From Pomphorhynchus laevis (lineage: Eukaryota; Acanthocephala; Palaeacanthocephala; Echinorhynchida; Pomphorhynchidae), in NCBI GenBank assembly GCA_012934845.2, contig WNNJ02003831.1:62001-126000 (forward strand): a stretch of DNA of 64,000 bases, written 5' to 3'. The notes beneath the pieces were generated by a model. The model searched no databases. It was not told the DNA's origin and saw only the letters and a list, made by a program, of their open reading frames with translations. Positions 23,340 through 34,589 of the stretch are shown here, one piece after another. The number at the start of each line of letters is the position of its first letter. Position 1 is the stretch's first letter. The position numbers and the translations under genes are program-made.

Positions 23340-23690
23340 TACTTGATAGTTATATCGGAGGAAATACATCATTAGCATGTATTTGGCCCCGCTGCTATGC
23401 TTGGGTAGAGGAGTTAGGGGCCGAAACCTGATAGCATAGCAGTTCCTCCTGATGACCTCTAATCCTTATTCTGATACAACGTCTGTTATTTATTAGTCAA
23501 TTCATAAAAATGACGTTTATTTTAAATTTCATTTTTTTTATTTTAACTTGATTTAAATTATAGAAAATCTAAAAACAATTATTTATTTTATTTAATTATT
23601 AAATTTTGATTTAGCATTATTATGTTTTGTTTATTATATAATTATATTAAATACGTAGACTCAGTTAGCTGATTTGATTAGTTGAAAGTA
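23340..23690 (+). repeat. R1 dispersed repeat copy with the best-preserved core
   Basis: This copy shows the R1 core most clearly: AAATACAT with ATGTATTT, GGCCCC with GGGGCC, and CTGCTATGCT with AGCATAGCAG. The last stem carries a C-G pair where other copies have T-A. The core is followed by GATGACCTCTAATCC, CGTCTGTTATTTATTAG, an AT-rich stretch and the ACGTAGACTCAGTTAGCTG end. Confidence 0.8.
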
Positions 23691-24240
23691 AACCTAATAA
23701 TTAAAGTTTACTTAAATTATTAAGTAAAAAACTTTAAAGCTTTTAGATTATATAACGATTGGATCAGGAAATTAAAACCACCTATATTATATTGGAATAC
23801 AAAGTTACCTAACGATTAAGAGTAACGTCGATAATCTGTTGTTCACTTCTGTTTTTGAATAAACACAGTATTAAGCTTTAAACTCTCTCGATCATCAGCT
23901 ATTATATAAGCTGATGTATCGGATTAGCGTGGAAACTCCGACTGCACTGTCGTGCGAAGTTTATATATATTATATAAATGTATAATATTTGTATAATATT
24001 ATATATTTAATATTATAATATTAAATATATATATTATTTAATATTATATATATTAATATTATATATTTATAATATATATATTATATATAATATTATTATA
24101 ATATTAATATTTATATATATCTAATATTATCTAATATGAATATAATAACATATATTAAATATATATATATCTAAAATACCATGAGTAATCAGCTTTGATA
24201 AGCTGATTAATAGTAAATACATCAAAGATAACTTTAAACG
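23691..24240. other. AT-rich stretch with (TA)-rich low complexity
   Basis: A TATA/ATATT-rich low-complexity run at about 23960-24170 is flanked by short unique sequence. CATCAGCTATTATATAAGCTGATG at about 23902 is a small hairpin. No gene is seen. Confidence 0.6.
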
Positions 24241-24429
24241 ATAGAGAATGTGCGATATTTACTGGTGCGCCGCAAATGCAATTGCCGTTTTTGAGGGATG
24301 GATCGACATGACTGTATAAGGCGTTTAGGGATTAATATAGATTAAATAATAATAACAATAAAAATATAATTTACAATTCATTATCTAATGACCTAAAATG
24401 CGTACTTTAGTAAACTGATTAATAGCGAA

Positions 24430-25260
24430 AGTTTAAATACATAAAAGATAAACATTTGGAAAACGTAAGTGATCAGTGCCTAAACCCTTATGATCTACTG
24501 AGTACTAACGTCGGCGCAGGATGATGTTAGAAGTTTGGTCGCGTTACAACTGGTTCGTGACGATATTCGTACACTAGTTTGCGGACGCAGAAGAGAGCAG
24601 TAAACATCTTTACGTTACACAGATTAATGACCTGCTCTGGAAATCTATTTCGAAAGTAAAAAATAAAAAATAAAATGAAAATAACAAACAATTATAAAAG
24701 GAAAGATAAAATTAATAAGGATATGTATAAAGAACTTACTAAATTAAAGGATAACTATATAATAACTATTGATCAAGCTAGTAATAACTTTGTCTTCATA
24801 TGCAAAAAGCTTTATCATGATATACTAATGAAAGAAGTTAATTCTAATGATTTAAATGTAAATCTAACATATGAACGAAGTGGGTTAAGTTTAGAAACAA
24901 TTATTACAAGTCACTGTTCTATAATGGATAAAAAGGGTATAAAGGTTGAATCAGATAATAAAACTATACCTATATTATATTGGAATCCAAAATTACATAA
25001 AAATCCAATAAAACCTAGGTTCATATGTAGTGCGTTTAAATGTACATTAAAACCACTTTCTGTCTATATGAATAAAATACTTAAAGTAATTAAACAATTA
25101 ACTAAAGATGATTTCAGGGATCAAGGGTGAAATTCGATCAACGGCTTGTCTCAAACAGCGATTAAGCGTAGCGGTTTAGCGATTCAATGTCGCTTGTATA
25201 CTCGAGTGCCTACGCGATCAATCGGTTACCGATTTTTTTGAAGGATGAAAATGCCTCAGT
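24430..25260 (+). mobile_element. Penelope-like element fragment with reverse transcriptase front
   Basis: The frame 24675-25130 (151 residues) has an N-terminal stretch rich in lysine and asparagine (YKELTKLKDNYIITIDQASN), then a YWNPKLHKNPIKPRFICS motif followed by CTLKPLSVYMNKILK. The PKxHK...RxI...LS pattern is typical of the RT front of Penelope-like elements; the CTxKPLS form recalls groups such as Naiad. The YxDD catalytic box and the GIY-YIG domain are absent, so this is a truncated piece. GC-richer, non-coding sequence at 24430-24650 and 25130-25250 probably belongs to the same element or its terminal repeat. A host gene is unlikely. Confidence 0.6.
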
Positions 25261-25575
25261 GTTGAAGGCTACAATCATAATGTATTATTACTTAACTTTT
25301 TCAATAAACTGTAATTAAAACACTTTAAATAATATTGTAGGTTAATTGTAAGTAATACTGGTATAAAACACTATTTCAGTATTAATTCAGCAAGAGAATT
25401 TGGGAATTAATAATCAATTACCGCGTTTGCAAGATTGATCAATGTTTTCTTATCAGGAATTATCCTTTTAACTGACTAAGTCTGTATCATTGTAGATATA
25501 TTTCATTGCAGTTATTTCGAAAAATAAAAATTTTTAATTGAAGAAATAAATTGTGGTATACAGAAGTATTAATGT
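25261..25575. other. AT-rich stretch, nothing recognised
   Basis: Low-complexity sequence between the Penelope-like fragment and the repeat triplet. Confidence 0.5.
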
Positions 25576-25589
25576 ATTAAGAAAATGTT

Positions 25590-25905
25590 ATTTGATATTT
25601 CACTAATTTCTGTTAGCATCTTCAGAAAATTGTAATTTTTCGAAGATGCTAACAAAAGTTAGCGAAATATCAAATAACAGTTTCTTTCTTTATTTGATCC
25701 AGCTCCAATAATTCTTTATCAAATTGTAATTTTTCGAAGATACTAACAAAAGTTAGCGAAATATCAAATAACAGTTTCTTTCTTTATTTGATCCAGCTCC
25801 AATAATTCGTTATCAAATTGTAATTTTTCGAAGATGCTAACAAAAGTTAGCGAAATATCAAATAAAATTTCCACTTTTCTTTGATACATCTCCAATAATT
25901 ATTAA
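25590..25905. repeat. 94-bp repeat in three copies with an inverted arm
   Basis: Units start at 25629, 25723 and 25817 (period 94), each with TTTTCGAAGAT.CTAACAAAAG and GCGAAATATCAAATAA. Just before the first unit, about 25590-25627 holds an inverted copy of the same text (TTATTTGATATTTC...GTTAGCATCTTC), forming a stem of about 37 bp with the first unit. Three or four differences separate the arms. Confidence 0.9.
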
Positions 25906-26640
25906 TAAATAATATAATTATATTATAATAATGATATATATTTCGCTATTATATGGTGGAATATATATTATAATTGTGGTATATCTAAATACTCAAACAT
26001 AATTTTCAAAAGAAAAGTTTAAATTGAGCAAAAAACGCTTAATAAAATAAATATAAAAAGTATTAAATTTTTTTTATAAAAAATCATAAAAAGTGCGTAT
26101 GGAAGAATAATTTCCTTATGAGTATTCCAGTCTATAGTTATTTAAAGCTAACAAATAAGTATTTTGTTATTTATCTAACAGCAATATTCTGTAATTGAAG
26201 GGACTTGTTATATGCGAATTATAAAGTTATAAGACAATCGTTTCGCTACGTGGTTTTGTTAATTTGTATTGCTCACTGGTTAGTCAAACAAGCAGATCCG
26301 CGAATTATATCTTTGTAAGCTTGATTACGAAGGTCAGAATCAATAGTCTATCAATTTAAATTGGTGTTGCCGAAATAAAAATCTTCACAATTCGATAGAT
26401 TTTGATTAAGATAACTCATTCAGACAAATAAAATACATCAATTTAATTTATTATCAAATTTTAATGTTTATTTACAAGGCCTTAAGTGTATAGATGCTAT
26501 ATTTAAATCATTTAAAAAGAAATAGGTAGATCATTTATATAAATCACGATATTTATATAAAAGGACTTAATTATATACGGGTTGAATATATGTTTACAAC
26601 TTTTAATAGATAAAATACTGATGTTATTATACATCGGAGC
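25906..26640. other. AT-rich stretch, no gene seen
   Basis: No supported reading frame or repeat family. It ends where the 5' region of a family B LINE begins. Confidence 0.55.
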
Positions 26641-28440
26641 TTTGAAATACACCCAACGTATATTAACGTACACACCTAATTGAATACATTCTTACAAGTT
26701 TATGGGAGGACGTAAGAAAACAACTAAGACCGACATCAACTATGAACAACTGCAAGTACAGTGCTCGGTACACAACTGCAGCGTCTGGACAACAATCGCC
26801 TGCGACAAGAATAAGGCTAAAGAAGACTTCGTATGTGGTTTTTGTGCCAACAAACTAATCTGCAACCTTTCCAATAAGCACATATCAACATCCAACACGC
26901 CAACTCAAACTACCCCGTCGTTTCTAATGTCATTTCTCCACCCACCGACTCTGCCACCATATACACTTCTCATTCCATGTCATCTTCACTCCCCGACACG
27001 CCACGTCCCGTCCTTCCCGTCTCGTTTCTCAATAACTTGCATCCATCAATCAAAATAACCTCCACCAACCTCCACTATCCTCCCACTCATAACCTTTCCT
27101 CACATCGCTTGCCGCCCTCTTTATTATCATTATCCTCTATGTCTCCCGTCGTCAAACCGAATCCCTCCAAATCATCAACTGCCAGCACTTCTATAGTGAT
27201 CTCACCTACTCACGTCAGTCGTCCTCCTTTACGGAAGCGTTTTCCTTCTCGCGATCGTTGCGTCATTGTCACTAATATCACGCCTTCCAACTCCTTATCT
27301 CCACAAGCACGTCTGGACCACGATGTTTCCGCCTTCAGATCCATCATCTCGTCAATTGTTCCTGCGGATAAACCATCCTTTTCCAAGGGCATTTCTCCTG
27401 TCGCATTCATCTGTCTAAACAAATCTTCTCAATCTAATCCTTCCCAGCCCCCTCTCCTAAAAATTGTTTTCAAGCAATGCTCTCACGCGTATTCTGTCCT
27501 CACTCAACTATTTAAACTCATGTCAATTCAACCACTCGAATTTTCCCCGATCGCGCCTCTTCTGAAATCGCTCAAATCTCTTCAGCCCGCGTCGAAAAAC
27601 GCCGTCACGAGGAAAACGGCGAAACATCACTCTCCATCCGAAACATAGACGGAATTTTTCAAGTTGTCCACACCCGTCAAAAATTAGATGGCGCTCCATC
27701 TCTCCTCTGTGTCTTCTCCACTAGACTCTTTCGCCACAACACACGGTTTCCGCCTCGGCCTCCTCGAACACTAGATCTATTCTCAATAAATCCGATCTTA
27801 TCCTCAACCTATTCACCAAGCAATCCATCGATATCTTCTGCCTCACCGAATCCTGGCACTTAGATTACGACGACCTTTCAATTCGCCGTCTGCTCTCTGC
27901 CGGTTGCTCCCTAGTCGAATCCGCCTGCCCCCTCAGCTCATGCCCTTTTAAATTCTCTAATCATAACGGCATCGTCGCATTCGCGCATCACCCCGCGTCT
28001 CTTCGTAAAATCAATCCCCTTTCAGCCCTTGCTCTTTTGAATTGCTCACTTGTCGTTATTCTAACCCGATCATTCTAGATCTCGCCATTGTATACCGTCC
28101 TGGTACATCAGCTCCTACAGCCTTATTTTTTACCGAACTCGCTGACCTCCTTTCTCATTGTTCTTTGTCCTCAATCCCTTCACTCGTTCTAGGCGACTTC
28201 AATATCCGCCTAGACCGCCCCTCTTCCACGGATTCACTCCGGTTCATCAATATTCTATCCAACTACAATTACAAACTAATCTCCACTGCCCTCACATATA
28301 TACTTGGTGGGGCACTTGACATCATCGCTGTCCCCGATCATTTTGCTGCCTACACCCCACTATCCATCTCTGATCCTGGTCTATCCGATCACTTTCTTAT
28401 CACCCTTGATCTCACTCACAACCACACCCCTCCTCACAGA
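26640..28440 (+). mobile_element. LINE family B 5' half: ORF1 and endonuclease
   Basis: The only 5' end of family B in the window. ORF1 opens at 26702 (MGGRKKTTKTD) with a zinc-finger-like cysteine cluster (CSVHNCSVW, CDKNK, CGFCANK), then a serine/proline-rich segment, then an RRM-like ORF1 core (RDRCVIVTNITPSN...LLKIVFKQCSHA) at 27240-27500. The frame shifts near 27000. The endonuclease runs from about 27760 (IFCLTESWHLDYDD, then HNGIVAFAHHPA) to 28440 (LAIVYRP, LVLGDFNIRLDRP, ISDPGLSDHFLITL) with frame changes near 27960-28050. The element is cut at 28440, right before a fold-back at 28444-28482. Its RT half is absent. Confidence 0.8.
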
Positions 28441-28443
28441 GGT

Positions 28444-28482
28444 AATCTCGAAATTACCGATTTCTGCGGTAATTCCGAGATT
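28444..28482. repeat. 15-bp fold-back at the truncated end of LINE B
   Basis: AATCTCGAAATTACC at 28444-28458 pairs with GGTAATTCCGAGATT at 28468-28482 with one mismatch and a 9-base loop. It lies just downstream of the point where the LINE B endonuclease stops. Confidence 0.8.
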
Positions 28483-28489
28483 TGCTATT

Positions 28490-29052
28490 TTCAAATGTAC
28501 TGTTGATTTATCTAAAAAATTATTTTTACGCGGCAAATGCATGCCGGTGCACGCTTACATGACCACGAAAAAATCTAAATCATGTGTCGAGAAGGTGGGA
28601 ACGGAGGAGGTATTTGAATGTAATAAAAGAGGGAGCTCAGCGGACGTCGAGATGTAACTGATTCCAGGCGAGGGGAACGGCAACGAGAAAGGATCGGAGA
28701 TCATAGTTTTTAGAGTAATTGGTAACGTGGAGTAAGATGGAATGACGGGAAAGCAGCGATATAGAGAGTTAGGGCTTGTGTCGTCTACGAAAGGGAGGTT
28801 GATGAACGATAGGGATCCGACAGCAATGAGACGAAAAGTTACGAGAATTGGTGGAGTTGTATGAGGATGTGGATGGTGGGCCAGGAGAGTTGGGCGAGAG
28901 ATATGTGGATGTGTGGTTAAAGCGACGGAGACATAGGAGCACTCGAATGGTGGAGTTTATGATGCGTTGTTTGGAGTAGGATGATGGATTTTTGAGAATT
29001 GGTGAAATGGCTGAGGCAATAGTTACGATGAATTTGCTACGTTCAAATGTAC
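28490..29052 (-). mobile_element. LINE family B tail with 11-bp target-site duplication
   Basis: A 5'-truncated family B copy (inserted part about 28501-29041) read on the minus strand. It covers the C-terminal domain (LRRFNHTSTYL...) and the 3' UTR motif (GCATTTGCC block near 28540). The flanks TTCAAATGTAC at 28490-28500 and at 29042-29052 are identical, so this is an intact insertion footprint. It is a separate event from the LINE B 5' half next to it. Confidence 0.85.
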
Positions 29053-29319
29053 AGAGGAAAACCACTGGGTCCATTTTCAGAGAAATAAGTCTGATACAAT
29101 CCACTAATAAGGCATTCTCTAAACATTTTTAGAACGTATCCAAGTGGCTTAATCTGACTTCGTTCAATGTTAAAAAGTGGTGGCAGTGCTACTAATGTCA
29201 TCTATAATCAAATAATATCGAATATCAGGAGTGATATCTTAAATCTGCCATGCACCCATTATACTACTCCCAAAATCGATCTTTCAAAATAATGGATACA
29301 ATTATTTATGAATCAGATT

Positions 29320-29690
29320 GGATAATTTAGTTTACGTATTTAAATTAAAAATAAATTATTACACAATTTAAATTAAAATTAAATTATATATAAATTAAAA
29401 ATAAAGATAAATAATTATAAATAATAAATAATTATAAGATTTTATACAATTGATATTTATATAACGATCAAATTTATTATTAAAATTAAAAATAAAAATC
29501 AATTTTTATGAATTGACTAATAAATAAAATACAATGTATTCGAATAAGAAATAGAGGTCATCAGGAGAAACTAATGTGTTATAAGGTTTCAACCCCTATT
29601 CCTTGACCTAAAATAGCAAGGTGACAAATACATGCTAATAACATATTTCCTCTAATGGAATTTGATTATCTAGTATTTTATTTTAATACA
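29320..29690 (-). repeat. R1 dispersed repeat copy
   Basis: On the minus strand this runs from TAGATAATCAAATTCCATTA, through GAGGAAATATGTT, a diverged core (AGGTCAAGGAATAGGGGTTG) and CTGATGACCTCTA, to an ACGTAAACTAAATTATCC end. The stem pairs are eroded. Confidence 0.7.
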
Positions 29691-29869
29691 AATAGATACT
29701 TTTTTTATCCTTAAAAAAGTTTGAGATAAAATAACATACAACAATTTTGAAGATATTTAAAAAAAGTTTGTGATCTAAAAAACATACAAATTTAAAGTTG
29801 TCCTGATTATACTAAGTTTTTACAATAAGTTAGAAGAATTAGTAAATTTATATCCAGTTCTGAAACAAT

Positions 29870-32800
29870 AGCGAAAATGATAAAACAAGGCAGTAAAAAG
29901 AGTAAAACAAGTAAAAGCAGTATAACAAGGCACAGGGCGGTAAAAGGCAAACTTGCTGAACCCTTTAATCCTGAACTAGAACAGATGCCATGGCATGTTG
30001 AATCGCAAGTTGCTTGTAGTAACAGTGTGTGTGGCTGTTGGACGGTTGTCATTCATACTTTTGATGATAAATCAGTGAAGGACCAAGTATTTGATACTGG
30101 CGACGGGCTGAAGGAAAAAGTAGAATCACCGTTGATGATCAATGCTGTCAGTGACTCAGACGATACAATAAAATCAAACGATCCTTCTCATCACATAACG
30201 GAAACGACTTCTCCTAATTCCTTCAGCTGCACCTGGATGATGGAACATAGTCACAGCATCATGGCTCCCAATATATCTCCCACCCCTGACACGCTTGACG
30301 TCACTACTGCTGATTTGCGGAGTTTGGTGTGTCGAACAAACCAATTCAAAAGTGATGCAATGCAAAGCGAAACTTGAGGAGTTACGATATGCAGTATTGA
30401 ACCAGATGGAAATGAACAGTACCAGCCACGTGTACCATCGGTACCTACTTTTAAACAAATTCCTTCACCAAGTATCGGTAGCAGAGCTTGCAAGATAAAT
30501 AGAATTTCTGATCGAGGATCACAAACAGACCATGCAACAATAGATCAATGCACTACAAAGAAGATTGTCCCAATTTCGGCAACTCATTCTAAAGCCTCTC
30601 CTGCGGCAACTTGTCTAGAGCAGCGATCTATCCGGACCCATGTTCGAGTAACATACGAGATAAAAGATCTGTTATAGATAGATCCAAATGTGTGATCTTT
30701 GCCAACGTTTATAAATCCCAATCCAACAGTTCTCAAAATCGTATTAATGATGATGTTGGCTCAGTGCGGCAGATCCTATCCGGCGTTTTCGTTTAGGGTG
30801 AGAAAGGTTTGGCAGAATCTCTACAGGTCTTGGCCCTTCACAGAATCGACAAAAGAGACGGAAATGGTAAGACTAGATTACTAAGATTAGTTTGTGCGTC
30901 TTCTAATCAAGCCGCTTCCATTCTTAATATAGCTTACAGATTAGCGGGTACGTCTATGCGCATATTCAAGGACCTTTCGATCGAGGATCGCCGTCAATTG
31001 TCTCTTGCTAGGAAGGAACTATATAACAGGCGTCAATTAGGTGAGGAGGATTTATGTATCCGAAATTTTCGGGTGGTTCGACGCCGACCATTTGTACGGT
31101 GGGAGAAGTTAACTATAAAAACTCAACGAAGGGAGCTTTAGGAAACTTGGTTTCATTTCGTACCATCTTATCGAAAAGTCCGGTGAATTACGGTAGTCAT
31201 CCTACCAGGAACGCATGTTCCAATGTTCGCAGCTTAGTCTCTAAATTTGATGAGTTCAACTTTTATTTATCAAACAGCGACGTGTCTATTTTCGCACTCA
31301 CTGAGATCTGGCCGCACAATGGTATTGATGACAATTGTGTTAACATCCCGGGCTTCTCACTATTAAGAACTGACCGAGGAAACACCTGCCGTGGTGGTGG
31401 GGTTGCGATCTATGTAGACAACAAAATGATTGTGACCAACGTCATATCATATCGAGATGATGATCTATTGTTGTCGCTCTCTTTAACAGTGAAATCGGGT
31501 GATACGACAATGTCGATTTGCGTTTGCTATCGTACTCCGCGCACTTGCTGCTTGAAAATGACATTATCAGTTATTTCACGAAAGTGTCGAAACCGTCCAA
31601 TTTCATCCTTCTTGGTAACTTTAATATTCCGAACCTAACTGGGAGCTTCCCTTTCGAATGTCCTCGCGGTGTAAGTTAGATGGATGTCGACTTATGGAAT
31701 TTACTTGTGGACGATTTAGCTCTTATACAACAAGTCACTCAGTCAACTAGGTTTATGGGAAATAGCTCCTCATTATTGGATTTAGTTTTCAGTAAAACAT
31801 TTCTTGACATACGTGAAGTTCAATATGACCCTCCCATTGGACTAAGTGACCATCTTGTCATTAAGTTTTTTACTGGTTTCTGTGTCGAAGCCCCACCTAA
31901 TGCAGTTAAGTACTTCAAACGCAAATGGAATAAGGTGGATACGGATGCCCTCCGTAAGCTTACAGTACGATTGGGTCTTCACAACAGTGTTGTCAGTGAT
32001 ATCGATGATTGGAAAACTTTGTCTGTTTCTCTCAACTATATTACGGATTGCGTAGCCCCATTGAAAACCGTACAATCCTCTTCGAAACTTAAACCTCCGT
32101 GGCTTGATCATGAGTTACTTGACATTTTGAAGATGCGAAATAAACTATTTAAGTCATCTCTGAAAATTCAGGGTCTTCGGTCAGAATATCTTCAATATCG
32201 TCGTCGTTTCAGCTCTGTAAAGAAAATAAAAATACAAAGGTATGAAGCTGGAATAATATCATCATATCAAACTTCTTCCAAACCATTCTGGCGGTACGTG
32301 AATCAAAATAAAAAATGATTCAATCAATCACAGTGTTAAATCATAGGGGCAGAATTGTACGAGAACCTGATGAAATCGTGAGTGTGCTTGCGACAGCGTT
32401 TGAACTTGATTGTTCCACGCCATCTAAAGGCTTCCGTATAGCGCACACTCTTGAGGCATTCACGTCGTATATGCCGCTTGTTCACCCGGCTGAGATTTCG
32501 CGGGAACTGCACGGATTGTCACCATATACTTCGGCCGGCCCAGACGGTATACACCCCTTTATCCTCCGGAATCTCCATGATCTATTAACATCGCCACTAT
32601 CAGAGATGTTTGACATGTCGATACATACTTCGCGCATCCTTGATCACTGGAGACAATCTTACGTCATCCCCATTCATAAAAAGGGTAGCAGAGACGATCC
32701 GTTCAATTATCGTGCAGTATGCCTGGCAAGTATTGTATGCGAATGCCTCTATAGTTTTGTGCATAAATACATTACCACTCACATGGAAAGAGGTAAGCTA

Positions 32801-34130
32801 CTACACCCATCTCAGCATGGCTTTCGTACCGGCAGGTCCTGCCTTAGCAATCTAATTACGGCACGTGAAAGTTGGACAGACATAGTTGCAAACGGGGATA
32901 TGGTTGATATAATTTACATTGACTTTAGTAGGGCGTTCGACTCGACCGAGTACCGCACGATCTTTTGCTCTTACTGTTGGCTCAATACGGGATTGATCCG
33001 AGTGTAGTTCGTTGGATTGAGTCGTTCCTGAAAGGTCGATCATATCAAGTTATGTTAGGGAGTAGCCTTTCTCCCCCACGAAATAATTACGCAGGTGTTC
33101 CTCAGGGATCGGTCCTGGGACCCCTGTTATCAATATTTTTCGTCAGGATCTACTTGTAAGATTAGAATGTGATGTACTAGCGTTTGCGGATGACCTGAAG
33201 TTATGGAAGTGTGTTCGTTCATATGATAACTGTTTGGAGCTTCAAGATGACCTCGACACTATAAGCATATGGAGCAGGACGACGGGCTTGCTTTTGAATA
33301 CCTCGAAGTGCGGTCACATGCACTTAGGAGTTAAGAAATTTTCTTTTGTGTATAGTTTAGGTGGTGAGCCAATTGAGCAGGTACAGTGCACTAGAGACTT
33401 AGGAGTACTTGTGCACGAATCGTTAAAGAGTCGTCCAAACACAGACAGGATTATTCGACCAGACAATTGAGCTATGTGCTTCGTAGGCGCTTTCGTTACC
33501 CATCTGTGTTTTGTCTTAAAGTGATGTACAACTCAATAATTAGGCCCATTCTTTTATACTGTACACCAGCAACATTTTCGTGCAAGCGAGGCGAGCTGAA
33601 TGATTTAGAAAATGTTCTTCGCAGGTTGACGAGGTGCTGTCGTCTTCCGAGTAGTTATTCTTATAGGGATCGCTTGCGGAAGATAGGCGTACCGTCGGTT
33701 CGGTATGCGATAGTGTGTAGCGACATCTTATGCTTCAGAGATATGTTACATGAACGTGATGGGTGGCCGGCAAACTGTATCTTGCGGAACAAACGTGATA
33801 CAAATCGAGGCCAATATTTGACTGTGAAAACGCTGCACCATGAGAAGCTGTCTAGAATCAGTCGCCTATCGCACCGGGCGGTGAGGATGTGGAACTTACT
33901 TCCGGAGGATATTGTCGCTTTTCAGAGTAGACAGCAGTTCATGAGGATGATGGAGCAATGGCTGTGCGAGACAAACTCACAGTCTATACCGGATCGTTAT
34001 CCTTGGGAGGAATGTTCATTTTTTTCAATGTTTTTTTTTCTTTTTTTTCATGTGATCAGACAAAACAGCCCTACGGCTACAGTCTTGTAATTGAATAAAT
34101 AAATTACACTATTTATTATCGAACCATTAC
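29870..34130 (+). mobile_element. LINE family A (subtype 3), nearly full length, decayed
   Basis: An almost complete CR1-like element of about 4.26 kb. ORF1 starts at 29877 (MIKQGSKKSKTSKSS), has a cysteine-containing segment (CSNSVCGCW), and ends with the family core at 30809-31141 (RLLRLVCASSNQAASIL, RIFKDLSIEDRRQLS, GEEDL). The endonuclease is at 31054-32318 in two frames (NVRSLVSKFDEF, ALTEIW, GGGVAIYVDN, LLDLVFSKT, SDHLVIKF, PPWLDHELLD). RT occupies 32315-33470 in four frames (AGPDGIHPFILR, PIHKKGS, QHGFRTGRS, DFSRAFDS, GVPQGSVLGPLL, FADDLKLW). The C-terminal domain is 33467-34090 (RPILLYCTPATF, LSHRAVRMWNLLPED). I count about eight breaks. A (TAAA)-type 3' tail ends near 34110. The catalytic box is FADD. 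Confidence 0.85.
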
Positions 34131-34589
34131 AATTTTCCACTTAAGATTTTAAATGATTTTAATATTGGCCTGGTTTTGCTATTTTCTGTTTGATTTTATT
34201 TTTATAGTAACTTAATTTAAAATATGTATATATTAAATTATTTAATTTTATGAATTTTCAATTAATAGAAATCAATTTTTATGAATTGAAAATAAATAAT
34301 AAATAAATATTATTTTATTTATAAATAAAAAATATATGGTGTGTCAGAAAAAGCATTGAAGGCTACCAGGAGGAACTTATAGAAACGACTGTTAACTTGC
34401 TATACAAGTCTCTACCCATTAAAGAAGCATCTATAAACCAAAAATATAGGTCATCACTGAGTCTAGCAATGGATATATATATGTTGATTTTAAATATATT
34501 GAATGATTATTTATTTATTTTAAAGTCAAAACGCTATTCAAGAAGAGTCCAAAGATACAAAAAACAAAAATCAACAATAATGACTTGAC
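34131..34589. other. AT-rich stretch between LINEs
   Basis: No domain recognised. The short plus-strand frame 34397-34588 (CTATACAAGTCTCTACCC start region) is lysine- and isoleucine-rich and unsupported. Confidence 0.5.

Noticed and set aside
23340-23480. Hammerhead ribozyme in R1 (CTGATGA and GAAA both present)
   Set aside because: The GAAA box lies upstream of CTGATGA with only about 22 bases between them, too few for the two helices the permuted hammerhead needs. No GAAA follows CTGATGA on either strand.
23340-23480. HDV-like ribozyme in R1
   Set aside because: Stems 1 and 2 are in HDV-like order, but there is no P3 hairpin between them and no P4 hairpin, only about 10 bases, so the fold is at best a simple pseudoknot.
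26640-29052. Twin-priming inversion of one LINE B
   Set aside because: The minus-strand tail has its own 11-bp target duplication, and its 3' end faces the junction, so it is a separate insertion.
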